Of a stretch of 64,000 bases of DNA, positions 12,001 through 22,389 are shown piece after piece. Positions within the stretch are counted from its first letter, which is position 1. Each line of letters begins with the position of its first letter. Source of the stretch: Varroa destructor (Eukaryota > Arthropoda > Arachnida > Mesostigmata > Varroidae); contig NW_019211455.1 in assembly GCF_002443255.2 (NCBI RefSeq), positions 56,734,671 to 56,798,670 of the forward strand, read 5' to 3'. The position numbers were made by a program, and so were the translations under genes. Below the pieces are notes generated by a model. That model made no database searches, was not told where the DNA came from, and worked only from the letters and a program-made list of their open reading frames with translations.

Positions 12001-13220
12001 GTTGCTGTTATTGCTATCTGTCTAATTTCATTAATCCTTTGTTCACGATCCATCTACCGGTGCTACTCATTATTGGGCAAGACCGTCGAGTACTTTAAGA
12101 CACATCGACAAGTAGACCTATGCTGTAGCGACAAATTCGAATTCGTTGATCTTTGGCTTTGCCTCATCATGTTGAACGATATTCTGGTCATTTCTGGCAC
12201 TGTAATTAAAATGTCAAACGAGATGAGCCTGTTGTCTCAACAACGATATCTTTGGGCTTCGGTGCTACTGGGCACGGGCTTGTTGTTTGTGTGGTGTGGC
12301 GTACTTCGTTATCTCGGCTATTTCCGTCATTACAATGTGTTGATGCTTACGTTAAAAAAAGCCGCCCCAAATCTTCTGAAGTTCCTTATCTGCGCACTCA
12401 TCTTGTTCATGGGCTACAGCATCTGCGGATGGGTCGTTCTCGGGCCGCACCACATAAAGTTCAGAAAATTCTCGACATCACTCGAATGCCTCTATGCAAT
12501 CACAAACGGTGACGATATATTCGCAACGTTCGCTTTAGCAACTAACGAGTACTCGGAACATGGTATTCCTCCAATGATTTGGTGGTTTTTGAGGATCTAT
12601 TTTTATTCTTTTGTTACTCTCTTCATTTGTGTTGTGATCAACCTTCTGTACGCGGTGATTATTGACGCCTTTGACACAATCAAGGAAGTGTCCGATGCTA
12701 ACTTAAACAAAACGAAAAGTATCATTCATGAGTTCATCGATGAAAACCGCGAAATGGCATCCAGTGGCAATTTCCTGCTCGATGATGAGTTAGAGGATCG
12801 CATGAGCGTCTCGGAGGTAACGACTTCTGTTTACCTATTATATACACTTTCTCATTGATTGGTCTTGCGTGTGTTTAATTGTATGTTAAAACTCCAGTAG
12901 CCAGTTACTCTCGTTTATATAAATGTATAATTCAGAAGAATATTAGGTATTGCTTTTTATGCTGGCGTCATTACTTCTAGAACTAGATGACAAACAAATA
13001 TTCAGATGTGTAGCTATACTGTTAATTAAGGACTGCAATAATTGCGTCACAAACTTTACCTGCGGTTTATTTTCTTTACTAAATTATACGTAACGGGAAC
13101 CGTGCGTCTATAATAGATATGACATGATTTGCCATAATCTGATTACAGATATTTTTGTGTTGCTTCCCGTGGTTCCTCCGGGATCGCATGAAGTACGTCG
13201 ACAACGCCGCAGTTGAGTAA
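5821..13220 (+). CDS. TRPML: TRPML/mucolipin cation channel, nine-exon gene
   Basis: Six-transmembrane endolysosomal channel of the mucolipin (TRPML) family, which releases Ca2+ and other cations from late endosomes and lysosomes. Coding exons: 5821-6005, 8239-8374, 8733-8912, 9299-9446, 9808-9923, 10267-10364, 10796-10931, 11914-12816, 13149-13220. Together they give 1974 nt, exactly 657 codons plus stop, with every junction in phase. Order of parts: polar N terminus; EKLRYHFMSPLEKW before S1 (about residues 130-150); long first lumenal loop with two cysteines; S2-S4 from residue 360; S5 with CGWVVLGPHHIKFR; the pore NGDDIFATFA near residue 530, matching the NGDDMF filter of mucolipins; S6 ending LLYAVIIDAFDTIK; a cytosolic tail ending in a CC-containing exon. 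Human mucolipins are about 580 aa; the excess here is in the N terminus. The true start is uncertain, because the first exon may be an internal exon beginning at 5827. Confidence 0.93.
8239..8374 (+). CDS. TRPML: TRPML exon 2 (Ser/Thr-rich N-terminal linker)
   Basis: Opened by ATTTTTAG and closed by ATCAGG|GTTAGC. One base completes the split codon of exon 1 and the exon ends in phase 0, exactly what exon 3 needs. It encodes GSSINLSFDGSSSTDTTRCS and then DAFREQLLQNPRQLGFYIR. Exon 1 cannot join exon 3 directly without a frameshift, which is the main argument that this exon is real. Confidence 0.65.
8733..8912 (+). CDS. TRPML: TRPML exon 3 (pre-S1 and S1)
   Basis: From TTGTAG|GAAAAACTC to CTAAAG|GTAAAC, phase 0 at both ends. 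Encodes EKLRYHFMSPLEKWQYRKVF and S1 (IIKIFTVTTQILLFGFDCSQ), closely following the mucolipin pattern RLKYFFMSPCDK and the ILVVTVQLILFG helix. A TAG lies in frame directly upstream, so the acceptor cannot be further 5'. Confidence 0.9.
9299..9446 (+). CDS. TRPML: TRPML exon 4 (start of first lumenal loop)
   Basis: From TTTGCAG|GCATAT to GATTG|GTGAAC. Encodes AYFLKDWDPIRDVYFYPPDG and YAVYTEAELFDQIDTAVQKY, the counterpart of the AAYTREQLYQAIFHAVDQY segment of mucolipins. It leaves one base (phase 1). The open frame continues to 9487 but the homology stops at the donor. Confidence 0.88.
9808..9923 (+). CDS. TRPML: TRPML exon 5 (lumenal loop)
   Basis: From CTTGTAG|GATCG to AATAAG|GTACGC. Encodes SFRYKMLNGTRVPPRLCLTY and YNDVHMYAFNATVRYNNK, with an N-glycosylation sequon (NAT) where mucolipins have NDT. 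A second donor at 9906 (ACA|GTAAGG, also phase 0) would shorten the loop by six residues. The longer form is preferred because spacing from the sequon to the next cysteine then equals that of human mucolipin-1. Confidence 0.8.
10267..10364 (+). CDS. TRPML: TRPML exon 6 (lumenal loop)
   Basis: From TTTAAG|ATACTATAC to CAACG|GTAAGG, starting phase 0 and leaving two bases. Encodes ILYQCLELSQENYANFSIVR and FLNNTKITLDLQ, corresponding to the YKNLTLKFHKLVNVTIHF region. The cysteine is the expected disulphide partner of the one in exon 5. The polypyrimidine tract TCTGTTTCTTTAAG is acceptable. Confidence 0.82.
10796..10931 (+). CDS. TRPML: TRPML exon 7 (end of lumenal loop)
   Basis: From TGTATTTAG|GGTAATT to ATTGAG|GTTGGT. 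The first base completes an Arg codon left by exon 6. It encodes VIMARLDFAVSTVYRRQSSV and YQMEFSIVYDNNHQDGVIE, aligned with the CYTFSVLITFDNKAHSGRI stretch of mucolipins. A stronger-looking donor four bases downstream would break the frame into exon 8. Confidence 0.8.
11268..11293. repeat. Perfect 11-bp hairpin in TRPML intron 7
   Basis: GATCTATTTAT, a four-base loop TCTG, then ATAAATAGATC. The stem extends by a G-T wobble and an A-T pair on the outside. No coding potential. Confidence 0.8.
11446..11467. repeat. Perfect 8-bp GC-rich hairpin in TRPML intron 7
   Basis: CCTGCACG, loop TTTTTG, CGTGCAGG. It sits in a locally GC-rich patch of an otherwise AT-rich intron. Confidence 0.75.
11914..12816 (+). 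CDS. TRPML: TRPML exon 8 (S2 to S6, pore)
   Basis: A single 903-nt exon from GTGTTTTAG|GTAAAG to TCGGAG|GTAACG, phase 0. It carries S2 (NVAVIAICLISLILC), S3 (LCLIMLNDILVISGTVIK), S4 (LFVWCGVLRYLGYFRHYNVL), S5 (LICALILFMGYSICGWVVLG), the pore NGDDIFATFA and S6 (FVTLFICVVINLLYAVIIDA), then a charged tail. The reading frame continues past the donor for 14 codons to a TGA at 12856-12858, so intron retention would give an alternative end. Confidence 0.95.
13149..13220 (+). CDS. TRPML: TRPML exon 9 (C-terminal tail)
   Basis: From GATTACAG|ATATTT to TAA at 13218-13220. Encodes IFLCCFPWFLRDRMKYVDNA and AVE. A double cysteine followed by basic residues matches the palmitoylated CCC patch near the end of mammalian mucolipin-1 in position and character; phase 0 fits exon 8. 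Confidence 0.75.
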   Translation: MFLCCFPWFLRDRMKYVDNAAVE

Positions 13221-16200
13221 ACGCATCTACCAGCTCATGAAGAGACATTCGAAAGTATTGATCCCCTCTATCGAGATACATGGGAACCGTCAAATGAGAT
13301 CGCCCTAAATGTTTGACGTAAGATATTACTATAATTGAGAGATTGGTGAGCGATGGTTAAAGAAAAATAATCTATTTTGTCAAAGACACTCTGTACCGCT
13401 TCTAAGTGGCGCACGACACTGATAACTAAAGACGCCGTCTACAAAACTTGCGCGTCAGATCAGACTGAATTGATCTGAGACCAGAAATTTGTTTGTTGTT
13501 TTGAAGGCTTCCATCAGTTTGTTTGATCGTATTTGGTTGGTGAATTTTTCTTGTTTACTGCTCAGAAGGAATCCAATTAGAAAATTTCAACAGGAATGGT
13601 GAGCTATCCAGATTTTGTCGTGGTAATAGATGATGCATAAGCGAACGTGCTTCTTTGTTACTTATAAGGAACTGCGTACAGGCGTATCCGCCTCCATTTT
13701 TTGAGGACTTAATTTTGTTATTCTGTCATAGAAACAAATGTGTACACGACGCTATGTTCGTATTCCACTAGTGTATCTAACGTGTGCTTAATATGCACCG
13801 GCGTGTATTTGTTATTCGGTTATTATTATAATTATAATATGCAGCTGCTGAATTAGTTAGCATACGCTTCAAAATAATGTAGATTATTCAGTCCTTTTAC
13901 CGCAGGCACTTGGCATTCAAGTCCTCAAAGCCAGGTGGCTCTATTTGTACATGTAAAGTACAGTAACCGCCCGCAAGATTAAAACATAATTTTACAAATG
14001 CCAAGATTTTTATAACTAAATAAAAGGTGCTGATGGTAAGCGGAAACCGGTAATCTTACCATTACTATAGATCTCATCAAACCATATCGTTAGATCATTA
14101 TCATTCGAATCTTTTTATACCTCTTGTAAGGTACTACAGCCCAGTATGTAATATCAAGCGTTTCTCAAAACCACGTCCGTGATAGAAATGACGTTTCTTA
14201 ATTAATGGAAAGTAAGTGTTACGATAATATAATGCTCTAACAAATGCCTAAAATACACGTTACTATATCAAAATTCATAGGTGAAATATCAATGAAATAC
14301 TAAAATTATTTTAACAGGCTTGGTTTACTGCTTAATCGGATTCAGGCTAAAGAGAGAATTGGTGTACTTAAAATATAAAAAATAATAAATCTGGAAGGAA
14401 GATTGCCAAATCAAAATGCAGATTTTGTGCAAACGTTAGCACTAGGTGGATAATCAAGTAGATTTTATCATTATATAAGGCAGTTATTTAGCGGTCTTCT
14501 CGATAGCGCGAGATGTACATCGAGATTTCCTAAAAGTTTTTTAAAAAATAATATGTTCTGCTACACTAAAAAACCACTAATTCTTAGAATATTCGGTGTT
14601 TATGATGCGAATGTAATCGCACACGTAGCAGAAGTATTATTAAGTAATTTGTAGTTTAACAGTCTATATGGAGCTTGATATACTAGAGCAGTCATGGCTA
14701 AGTTAACCGTTTTCAAGATGTATAGATACTAGATAAAGCACACTCAAAAATAATGTATGTGTGTACTAGTGTATAATAAAAGCCCTTCTTTGACTGATCA
14801 AAGTTCTTAAATTGCTGTTTTTCTTGAAAATTATGCATGTAAACAAGTTGTTCTATTTTTTTATTATATAGCAATAAATCTCGTAGTAATACCTCTGTGA
14901 AATATATCTACAATACAGCGTTTCATTTAATCCATTCCTATAAAGTGTTGTTTTCAGAGCATGTTTACCCGTTAAAAGCAAAGGGCGTACAAGTGGTATA
15001 GCTTGGTTTGGCCTTGCTTACACTCTACGCATCGCCCCGTTCAATTCGCTGCACAAAAATGCATCCATCCATTTGCGGCTATTTGGAGAGTTTCTTAATG
15101 AAATAGTAGCACGGCATAGGGCTGATTTTTTTTTTACTTCAGTTAATACGCGAAGATGTGAAAACACTGCGTGCGTGCTTAAGAACGACGAAATTTAAGC
15201 TAATCTATTTTCCTGAAGTGTTCGATTTGCTGCTGTGGTGAAACAATATATTCGCATATATTTTCACGGTAGGTAAACGCACCTTAGTAAAGGTTTTATG
15301 TTTGCGCCCTATAAAAGCAGCGGCAACGCCGGGCAAAAAAGCACTCAGTAGTGGTGGTGTTGCCTTGTGCGAACCTCTCAATTAAGATCTGTTTGCATTA
15401 AATTACGTAATGTTATAGATCTTACCAGTTCGTAGTCTTTACAAGTATCGCAGTTCATTGGAGGTATATTGCTTTCTAAAGGCAGAATATTATATCGCTA
15501 ATACCATTATAACAATTCGCGCGTACAGTGAAAAAGGCAATGTTTTATTTGTGCAAATCAATAAATTCTTACAAAGACTAAAGTTCGTTGTTAGCAAACA
15601 ATAGGGCAAATAAGCAAATAATACCGATAATTATATGGGGAAACTTGTTAAACTTGTTACGATCGCTGTCTCTGCGTGCGCGAAACTTGCTTATTGGTAA
15701 ACGGTGCGATACTTTAATTACAAATTAATTGTAGTATCCAGGTTACCTTTATTACTAAACGAACGAAAGATTAAATATGAGTTTAAATGTAAAATACATT
15801 TTCCTATTGTTGTATGAATGCCTTCGGTGGACCCTATAGATTTCTAATTTAACTAACCAGTGAGCATTTGTAGTCTACGTAATGTCTGTCTTGTAGGCTT
15901 ACTTCTTAATAGCCTTTAGGAGCCTATGACAAAGTCACGTAGATTGGTTTTGGTTGCAGCTGTAACCCTGAAGGTACAAACCGCGTGTCTAAAACGTGTA
16001 AATTTAATATGAATTTCAATATGCGAAAGCACTCACTAAGCGTATATCTAGCGCATAGGCAAATCGTTATTATTTAATATGGGTAAGAAGCACATTAAGG
16101 CAAATTGCAAAAAACAAAATTATAATAAAATAAGAAATAGGTAAAAAAAGATTGTAGTAAAGATTTGGATAATAATATTTTAGATAATACATGCAATTTG

Positions 16201-16748
16201 ACTTTAACTCTTTCCCTACATTCGAGTCCATGGCGGCAATGTAAATTACTAAACGTATGAATTAACTTAGCTATTATGTAACATAAAAAATAAACAGTGC
16301 AAATTTTTTTAGTCGCTGATCGACCGAAAGAGAACTGGGATAGATCAATATTTTTCTAAGTAATTATAGTTTTCAGCTTTAATCGGTGTTCCAATATTTG
16401 TATTTCCCAATGTCACAATATTTGCGTATCACTATCAAATACAAGCATAAAAATATTTTATCGCGTGTTTTGTCGCTATGCATAATGAACTAACAACACA
16501 AACACACTTATTGAAAAGGGTTATGCTTATTAACATTAGGAGTGTTTACACAGCGCATTACGGCTTCTGCTACTAGGATTCTAACGTGAACCGTTTTCTT
16601 ACTAATTACCAAATCACTATTTGGGTCTAGTGCAATGTTTTAGACAAAAATTCCGACTGAGCCAACAAATATTTTGATTTTTGTCTCTTTCGTAAATGGC
16701 TTTAATTTGAAAGTTTCTGATTAAAATGATTATTTACTCTGATTTTAG
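13221..16748. other. Intergenic, AT-rich
   Basis: TRPML 3' UTR and spacer before the zinc-finger gene. No ORF of note, no RNA gene recognised. An upstream exon of the zinc-finger gene could be hidden here. Confidence 0.5.
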
Positions 16749-19700
16749 AAGTGCAACTATTAAATTGAGCGTCACAGAGACTGGAATGGATAACGCCAAG
16801 AGAACCAGCGGTTGTTCTTCTGTTAAGATTTCGTCAGGGCTTCCATCGACAGAAGAGGATCAATCCACTATTGAGATCATACTTTATGACGGACTTGAGG
16901 AAGAGACATTTAGCGGTCAGTTTAACTCAGACGCTATTTTATTGAATGGTTGGAGGTCTATACATATACCTTTAAAGACAGAATTTGCATAGATTTACAA
17001 ACAGCATCCTTCAAACGTCTTCTGCATTATTGGAAATAAGTTTAACGAAACTTAAAAGGCATAGGTACTTGAAAGTCACGAAGTCTAAAGCGCTAAAACT
17101 GTCATATACTTATGCGGGGTGGTATACACTTATGCACCTCCAGGGAACGTTGGTAAGGAGCCAACAAACATGTCAAAGTGGTCATTAAAAACAAGGAGAG
17201 AATCCTATGCGACAGAGTATTCAGATTCTCGTAGGTATATAGAAACTAGTACGAGTACATACAAAAAGAAATGAAAAAAGAAGAGTATCAATCATGCTTT
17301 CCAATTCCTGCTGATCACTGTGGCGTAACCTAAGCAGTCGCGAAATGCGCCAAGAGAATATTGTTTAGCCATTCGGCGTCTGCGACAGCATCAGATGGGT
17401 TAACTACAAAAAGCACGTTCGTTCTGGTGTTAAGTAGCTTATTAACCGTTATTGCTTAAACGTTTGTATTACACATTCCGGCAGACTTACGTAGTATATC
17501 CTTTTTAGTTATAAAGCTTACGTAAAAGGTAAATTATGTATACGCCTAACAATGCTACTAAATAAAAACGCAACATTGTGATTCATACGAAAAGGAAGAG
17601 ATGGCTTCTTCTTTAAAAGAACTCCCCTTTGTTAATACAACATAATTCACTTGGAATAATAGTAAAACTAAACTAAGCGACGCAGCTTTTCTGATCTATC
17701 CTACTTGCACGCCACTAAATCATAATTAGGTGTATACAGCGAAAACAACGGTATTCAACTTCATGGAATACCATAAGGCTATACCAAGCTAATAAGACTA
17801 TAGCCAATCTATTTCGAGACTAGGCAATAATATTTCGTCAATAGTGTCTATTTTCGAATAACCTAAACAGCTCGGTCTAGTGAGACAGTTTTGGAATAAG
17901 ACCAAAAAAATACAGTACGGCTCGATTAATTTTTGGACAGTAGGTGATGATGAAGGTTATATGGTTGTTCTTGAGGAAGTCGAAGAAGCAAGTAGTCCCG
18001 CTCAGGTCCCATACCATCGACCAGCGAAGTTTTACGAGGCTGTTCCAGGTCGAACGGCACTTGATCCAACCTACCATGCATCAGCAGCTGACGTCTCTCG
18101 CGCTAACGCCAGCTCACGTGTAACTTCAGCATCGTTAGCTTCTTGCAATTTGGCTCCGATTGCTAATGCAGTTCGTAAAGGTCAGTGGTCGCATCAATGG
18201 AAAATCTGCGAAGAGAACGTTCCAACAAGAAGCACCTCTAAGTTTCGATCAGGACTGACATTGACTTCTCGGCAAGCTAAGGTTGTACGGGTAACAACAG
18301 GAACTCCGCGAGCTTATGTAAAAGAATCTTCCCCGGCAGTTGCCCAAGACAAAGGCAAATCTACGAAGGTGAGTAATCTCATTGATAACTTTAAAAAATT
18401 GGTAAGCGTCTAATGACGCTCAATAGACTTGGAATAAAAAAAAAAACATCTCTTTAGAAATCCCCAACTTTAGAGCAACTACTTGTCATAAAATCGGGAA
18501 CTTAAGGTTGAAATTCGTCCGTCTGCTGTGTGAAGGAATCAAGTTTTTTCTTTAATGATTAAATTAGTCCAAACGTGGTGGTCACAAAAGAAGCTTTCGA
18601 ATGAGATACAGAGTAACATTCGAATGGTTGTTCACTTTCAAACCAAACGTGGTTTACCCTTTCGTACCAGATAGTTTTATATGTACTTGCTTTACAGAGA
18701 TATACTATTTATTTCAACCTATGCCAGTAATGTACAGTAAATTTTTCGCATAATGGTTTCTAACAAGCCCGTGATACTGTAGAGACCAACACAGAGTATC
18801 TTCCAAGCAAGAAGTGGTATCTAGAAACATTTGATTGATCTCTTATCTTGTCATTGGCCGGCCCTTTCTCAGGTAAAACGGTTCAAGTGTTTAGAATGCG
18901 GCTCGTCATTTAGTAACAAAAACTACTTTCGCGAACACCTAAAGAAGCATGGCGACGAGTTACTGTGGTGCAGCACTTGCTCAAAGGAAATGTGCTCAAA
19001 GGAAACACTCGAATCTCATATGCGGTTACATCGTAATGAACGACCCTTCGCATGCGGAGAATGCAGTGCAACTTTTCCGGGAGAGAAGAATCTTCGCGAA
19101 CATGTCAAACGGTTACACTCCGGTAGAACATTTAAGTGCTCCGTATGTAGCAAAGAGTTGGCAACGGCTGATTCGCTCAAAGCCCATGAATCGCTGCACA
19201 AAGCGGAAAAACCATTTCGTTGTCGCCAATGTGACGCTTCCTATCGGAATAACAAGCGACTACTCGAGCATACAAAGCGTCAGCATGGAGAAGTACACAA
19301 ATGTAGCATCTGTAGCAAGATTCTCGCAACCAAAGTGACGCTCGAAGCTCACGAACGATTGCATCGTAATGAAAAACAGTTTGCCTGCGACCAGTGTGGC
19401 AAAGCGTTCGCCGATAAAAATTATCTGCGTGAACATTTGAAAAGACACAAGGGCCGAACGTTTCCGTGTGGTCAGTGCGATAAGCAGCTGGCAACCAAGT
19501 CAAGTTTACGGGCCCATGAGAAACTTCATGATAATATTCGTCCCTTCGGTTGCGACGTTTGTTGGGCAACATTCGCTGAAAAGGGTCAGCTAAAGGTTCA
19601 CATGAGAAAACATACTGGAGAGAAGCCATTCAAGTGCAATATGTGCAGCTACGCGGCATCCCAGAAGCACTCCGTTGGTAGGCATATGCTGGTCAAACAC

Positions 19701-19820
19701 GGTGAAGGAAATGGAAGGAGCAGTCACCAAAGGGGCGAAGAACGCCCGGAAAATGCAAGCGAAGATCTGGCAGTCAACAATGGCGTAATTAATGATATAG
19801 TCAATAATGTAGTTAGGTGA
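16726..19820 (+). CDS. Ten-finger C2H2 zinc-finger protein, three-exon gene
   Basis: Probable sequence-specific DNA-binding nuclear protein. Exons 16749-16915 (or from ATG 16726), 17941-18368 and 18873-19820 join in phase; from ATG 16726 the product is 521 aa. Residues 1-205 are Ser/Thr-rich with acidic patches (for example ILYDGLEEETFSVGDDEG) and show no BTB, SCAN, KRAB or ZAD domain. The last exon carries ten consecutive C-x2-C...H-x3/4-H fingers in near-perfect tandem, starting FKCLECGSSFSNKNYFREHL and ending FKCNMCSYAASQKHSVGRH. Only one linker is the canonical TGEKP; others are RNERP, KAEKP or GR-type. A short Asn-rich tail ends at TGA 19818-19820. The family is too large to assign an orthologue. 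The 5' end is uncertain because 16749 may be an acceptor to a further upstream exon. Confidence 0.85.
16749..16915 (+). CDS. Zinc-finger gene, exon 1 (N-terminal)
   Basis: Open frame with donor ACATTTAGCG|GTCAGT leaving one base, which the TA at the start of the next exon completes to Val. Possible starts are ATG 16726 (upstream of the putative acceptor GATTTTAG) or ATG 16786 (MDNAKRTSGCSSVKISSG). Confidence 0.55.
17941..18368 (+). CDS. Zinc-finger gene, exon 2
   Basis: Opened by TTTTTGGACAG and closed by ACGAAG|GTGAGT, phase 0 at the 3' end. It encodes a Ser/Ala/Thr-rich linker (GDDEGYMVVLEEVEEASSPA to KGKSTK) without a recognised domain. The strong donor and exact phase match to the finger exon support it. 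Confidence 0.75.
18873..19820 (+). CDS. Zinc-finger gene, exon 3 (ten C2H2 fingers)
   Basis: Opened by CCTTTCTCAG|GTAAAACGG in phase 0. All ten fingers keep both cysteines and both histidines. Fingers alternate in type: numbers 2, 4, 6 and 8 share a CSKEL/CSKIL...LATxxSLxAHExLH pattern, while 1, 3, 5 and 7 share FSNKNYxREH-like cores, so the array looks built by duplication of a two-finger unit. Confidence 0.93.
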   Translation, partial: VKRFKCLECGSSFSNKNYFREHLKKHGDELLWCSTCSKEMCSKETLESHMRLHRNERPFACGECSATFPGEKNLREHVKRLHSGRTFKCSVCSKELATADSLKAHESLHKAEKPFRCRQCDASYRNNKRLLEHTKRQHGEVHKCSICSKILATKVTLEAHERLHRNEKQFACDQCGKAFADKNYLREHLKRHKGRTFPCGQCDKQLATKSSLRAHEKLHDNIRPFGCDVCWATFAEKGQLKVHMRKHTGEKPFKCNMCSYAASQKHSVGRHMLVKHGEGNGRSSHQRGEERPENASEDLAVNNGVINDIVNNVVR

Positions 19821-20339
19821 TAGAGTGGAACAGAACGAACGTTGAATCACCACAATGGATGGCTGAGAGCCTTTTTTTTTTGAGGAGATAGTAAGGGCAG
19901 ACCGTTCAGGCCTAAATGCTTTTACATAACATAAAGTTATTGTCTTCCTGTTCAAATTTCTTTTCGAAAAACAACGCGCCACGCTCGACAGAAACATACT
20001 GCATATTTCTGCTCTGTCTGACATCTCAATTTTCTAAAAATCCCAACAACTTACACCATTGGAGAGAGTTTGATATTTTTTAATAATGGCGTAATGTTGA
20101 TATCGGCAGGTAGTGCTCGATAAATAATTTATACGAGGCACTGTTATTGTTTGTAACGATTATTATGCTATTTGAGCTTCCTATGCTATATATGCTCACC
20201 TCATAGTGCATTGTTTGTCTTGTTTGTGTATATATATGTACATTTTTTTTGTTTATAGTCAAGATGCATTATCGAAAGAAATGGCCTAAAAGTGGTTCTG
20301 CCGCTTTCATTGTAGAACATCGATGTGAGAAATACTTCT
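19821..20339. other. Zinc-finger gene 3' flank
   Basis: Presumed 3' UTR and spacer; AT-rich with no supported gene. Confidence 0.5.
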
Positions 20340-21090
20340 ATTAACGGTCGAGCAGTTACGGCAAAAGTGAACAAGACCGATACGTGAGTGTTCATGATGC
20401 TGCTAAGGGACTAAACGTCCACCATTAAAGAGTTTCAAACTATTTGAAGGGCTACAAAGAAAGCTCAATGCTTTGGTGCCACAAGAATTGATGTCAACGA
20501 GTTTAAACGATCGTATTTCCATCTGTGAAGCTTCACAGAAATGTAACAAAATCAAGCGTTTTTTAAAGCTACTGGTCAGGAATGATGAAGAGTAAATTAC
20601 ATACGACAGTAATGTGCAAATTGAAAGAAACTAAAGAAACGTGCTCTACTATCTGGGGCTAACCCCAAATTGACGCCAAGGAAGGTGATGCCGTGTGTTT
20701 GAATTGAAGAGGATTCGTGCATTATGGACTGCTATCGCCTGCCGAAACGATTGTTTCGAACCTCTGCTGTTGGCAGCTAACAAAATTACGATAAGCCTCT
20801 AAAAATATCGATCGAGGCCACATTGATCTTTGGCTACCCAGAAAAAATTGAGAAAATATGGACGGGAATTTTAAATGCATCCAACGTATTGCCGGAATAT
20901 CGCACAATCAGAGTATCATTTGCTTTTGTCTCTGCAGAGCGGCTTAATGTTATTAATTTCGTTGTAATGCAAAAATCACTTGCTAAATTCTCACTCAGAA
21001 GTTCTACACTGATGGAATTATGATATTACTAGAAAAATAACAAAAGGTCATCGATCAAAACGGGGCATAATCAGTTTATAGAAAATATTA
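20340..21090 (+). mobile_element. Decayed mariner transposase relic
   Basis: A Tc1/mariner-family transposase remains readable across several frames with stops. The HTH part reads YVSVHDAAKGLNVHH; then LNDRISICEASQKCNKIK and FLKLLVRNDEE, followed by a stop and ITYDSN (the DRISICE...VTGDEKW block); near 20870 MHPTYCRNIAQSEYHLL (family MHPPYSPDLAPSDYHLF); and near 21000-21065 KFYTDGIMILLEK then QKVIDQNGA. Of the catalytic D,D34D triad the first Asp is retained, the FHQDNARPH segment is destroyed, and the third Asp is Glu (20911-20913). No intact terminal repeats were found. It cannot code for an active enzyme. Confidence 0.85.
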
Positions 21091-22389
21091 GTTACCAAAA
21101 GCCAGAACCGAAGAGCACTTAATACTTCTTTTATAACCCGATATATGTTCGTCCCCCAAATCTCGAAAACCGTGCTTTTTTTTTACAGTAAATTTGTCCT
21201 GGAGAACGCTTTTATGTTTAAAGCTACAAAAAAGTATCCTAAGGATTTAGGTTGCGCGGTAGCATACGATGTTGCCGAGATGGGTATATTTGTTCATTGC
21301 TTAGTGACGAAGTGTTTGTTGCGTTTCATAGTATGAAGCATTGTACAGAGGCGGGCTCGTAAAAGGTCGAGCTCCCCTGTCCCTTTTGGGATAGTCCTTG
21401 ATATTTATTTTAATTTATTCTTCAATGAATATATCTGAAACCAAACAAGTACTTGTCTGTAAGTGCATGGCTGGAGATGCATTAGTGTGCTTTGTGGATT
21501 CACTGTAGTGGAACGGCATCAAATCGAGTCATTGTTAAAAGAAATTATAGACGATTTCTTCAAGTCGGGCGGCGACAAAATCTCGGTTTCAAGTACTACT
21601 TAATTAATACGACTGTCTTAAATTTTCATATTATGGAAGTAAGGCGATAGTGAAAGAGTCTCTTTCAGACATCAGTCAATGAACCAAACGTGTTATATAC
21701 ACGAATATTTTGAGCCGTGAGAAAATTTTCAAAGCATAAATACATCGTGCAAACTGAACAAAATTTAAATGCACAGTGAAATTCACTAAATAAACACGTG
21801 ACATTATTTAAATTTCGATTCTGCAGTGCTACACAAAATATCTTACACCGTGATCCATAGATAAGCAAGGATTAGATCATTTTATGACCGAATTGTAGAA
21901 TATCTGTGATTGTTGTGCATAGTATATACATATGCATACAGTGGCATACCTTATAAAGTGCAATAAAAATATGCAATTTTGTTAGAAAATATTGCGAATG
22001 TCTTATTTCTAAGAGATCCTTAATTGTGTAACCGTGTCTCAGGATTAGTTGTGAAAATTTGCTCTGCAGTCTTCATAAGTATGACTGAGTTGAGAAGCAG
22101 ATGTTCACATTATAGATTTTTGTAATTAGAAAAGGGGTTAGGTGAGCATTTCGAATCATTAAATTGAGATAATAGATGCCCATCCCGCCGTCAGGGAGAA
22201 AAGCATTGTTAACAATATAGACTTTCGTAATTTCCTGCTGCTTTTTAGTAGACGCACCAGTGCATCAATTACTCTATTGTAAAATAAAATGGTGATCTCA
22301 GCAGTATTATTTAGAAATCGCTTCATCGTTTTGTAGTCAACCGCGCAGGGTGAGTGTCAGTGATTTACGAAATACACTGCACCTCTTAC
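21091..22389. other. Intergenic, AT-rich
   Basis: No supported gene. May include the 3' end of the decayed mariner and its terminal repeat, which I could not delimit. Confidence 0.5.

Noticed and set aside
19177..20024. Minus-strand ORFs across the finger exon and its 3' flank
   Set aside because: Antisense to the ten-finger coding sequence; composition is the complement of finger codons.
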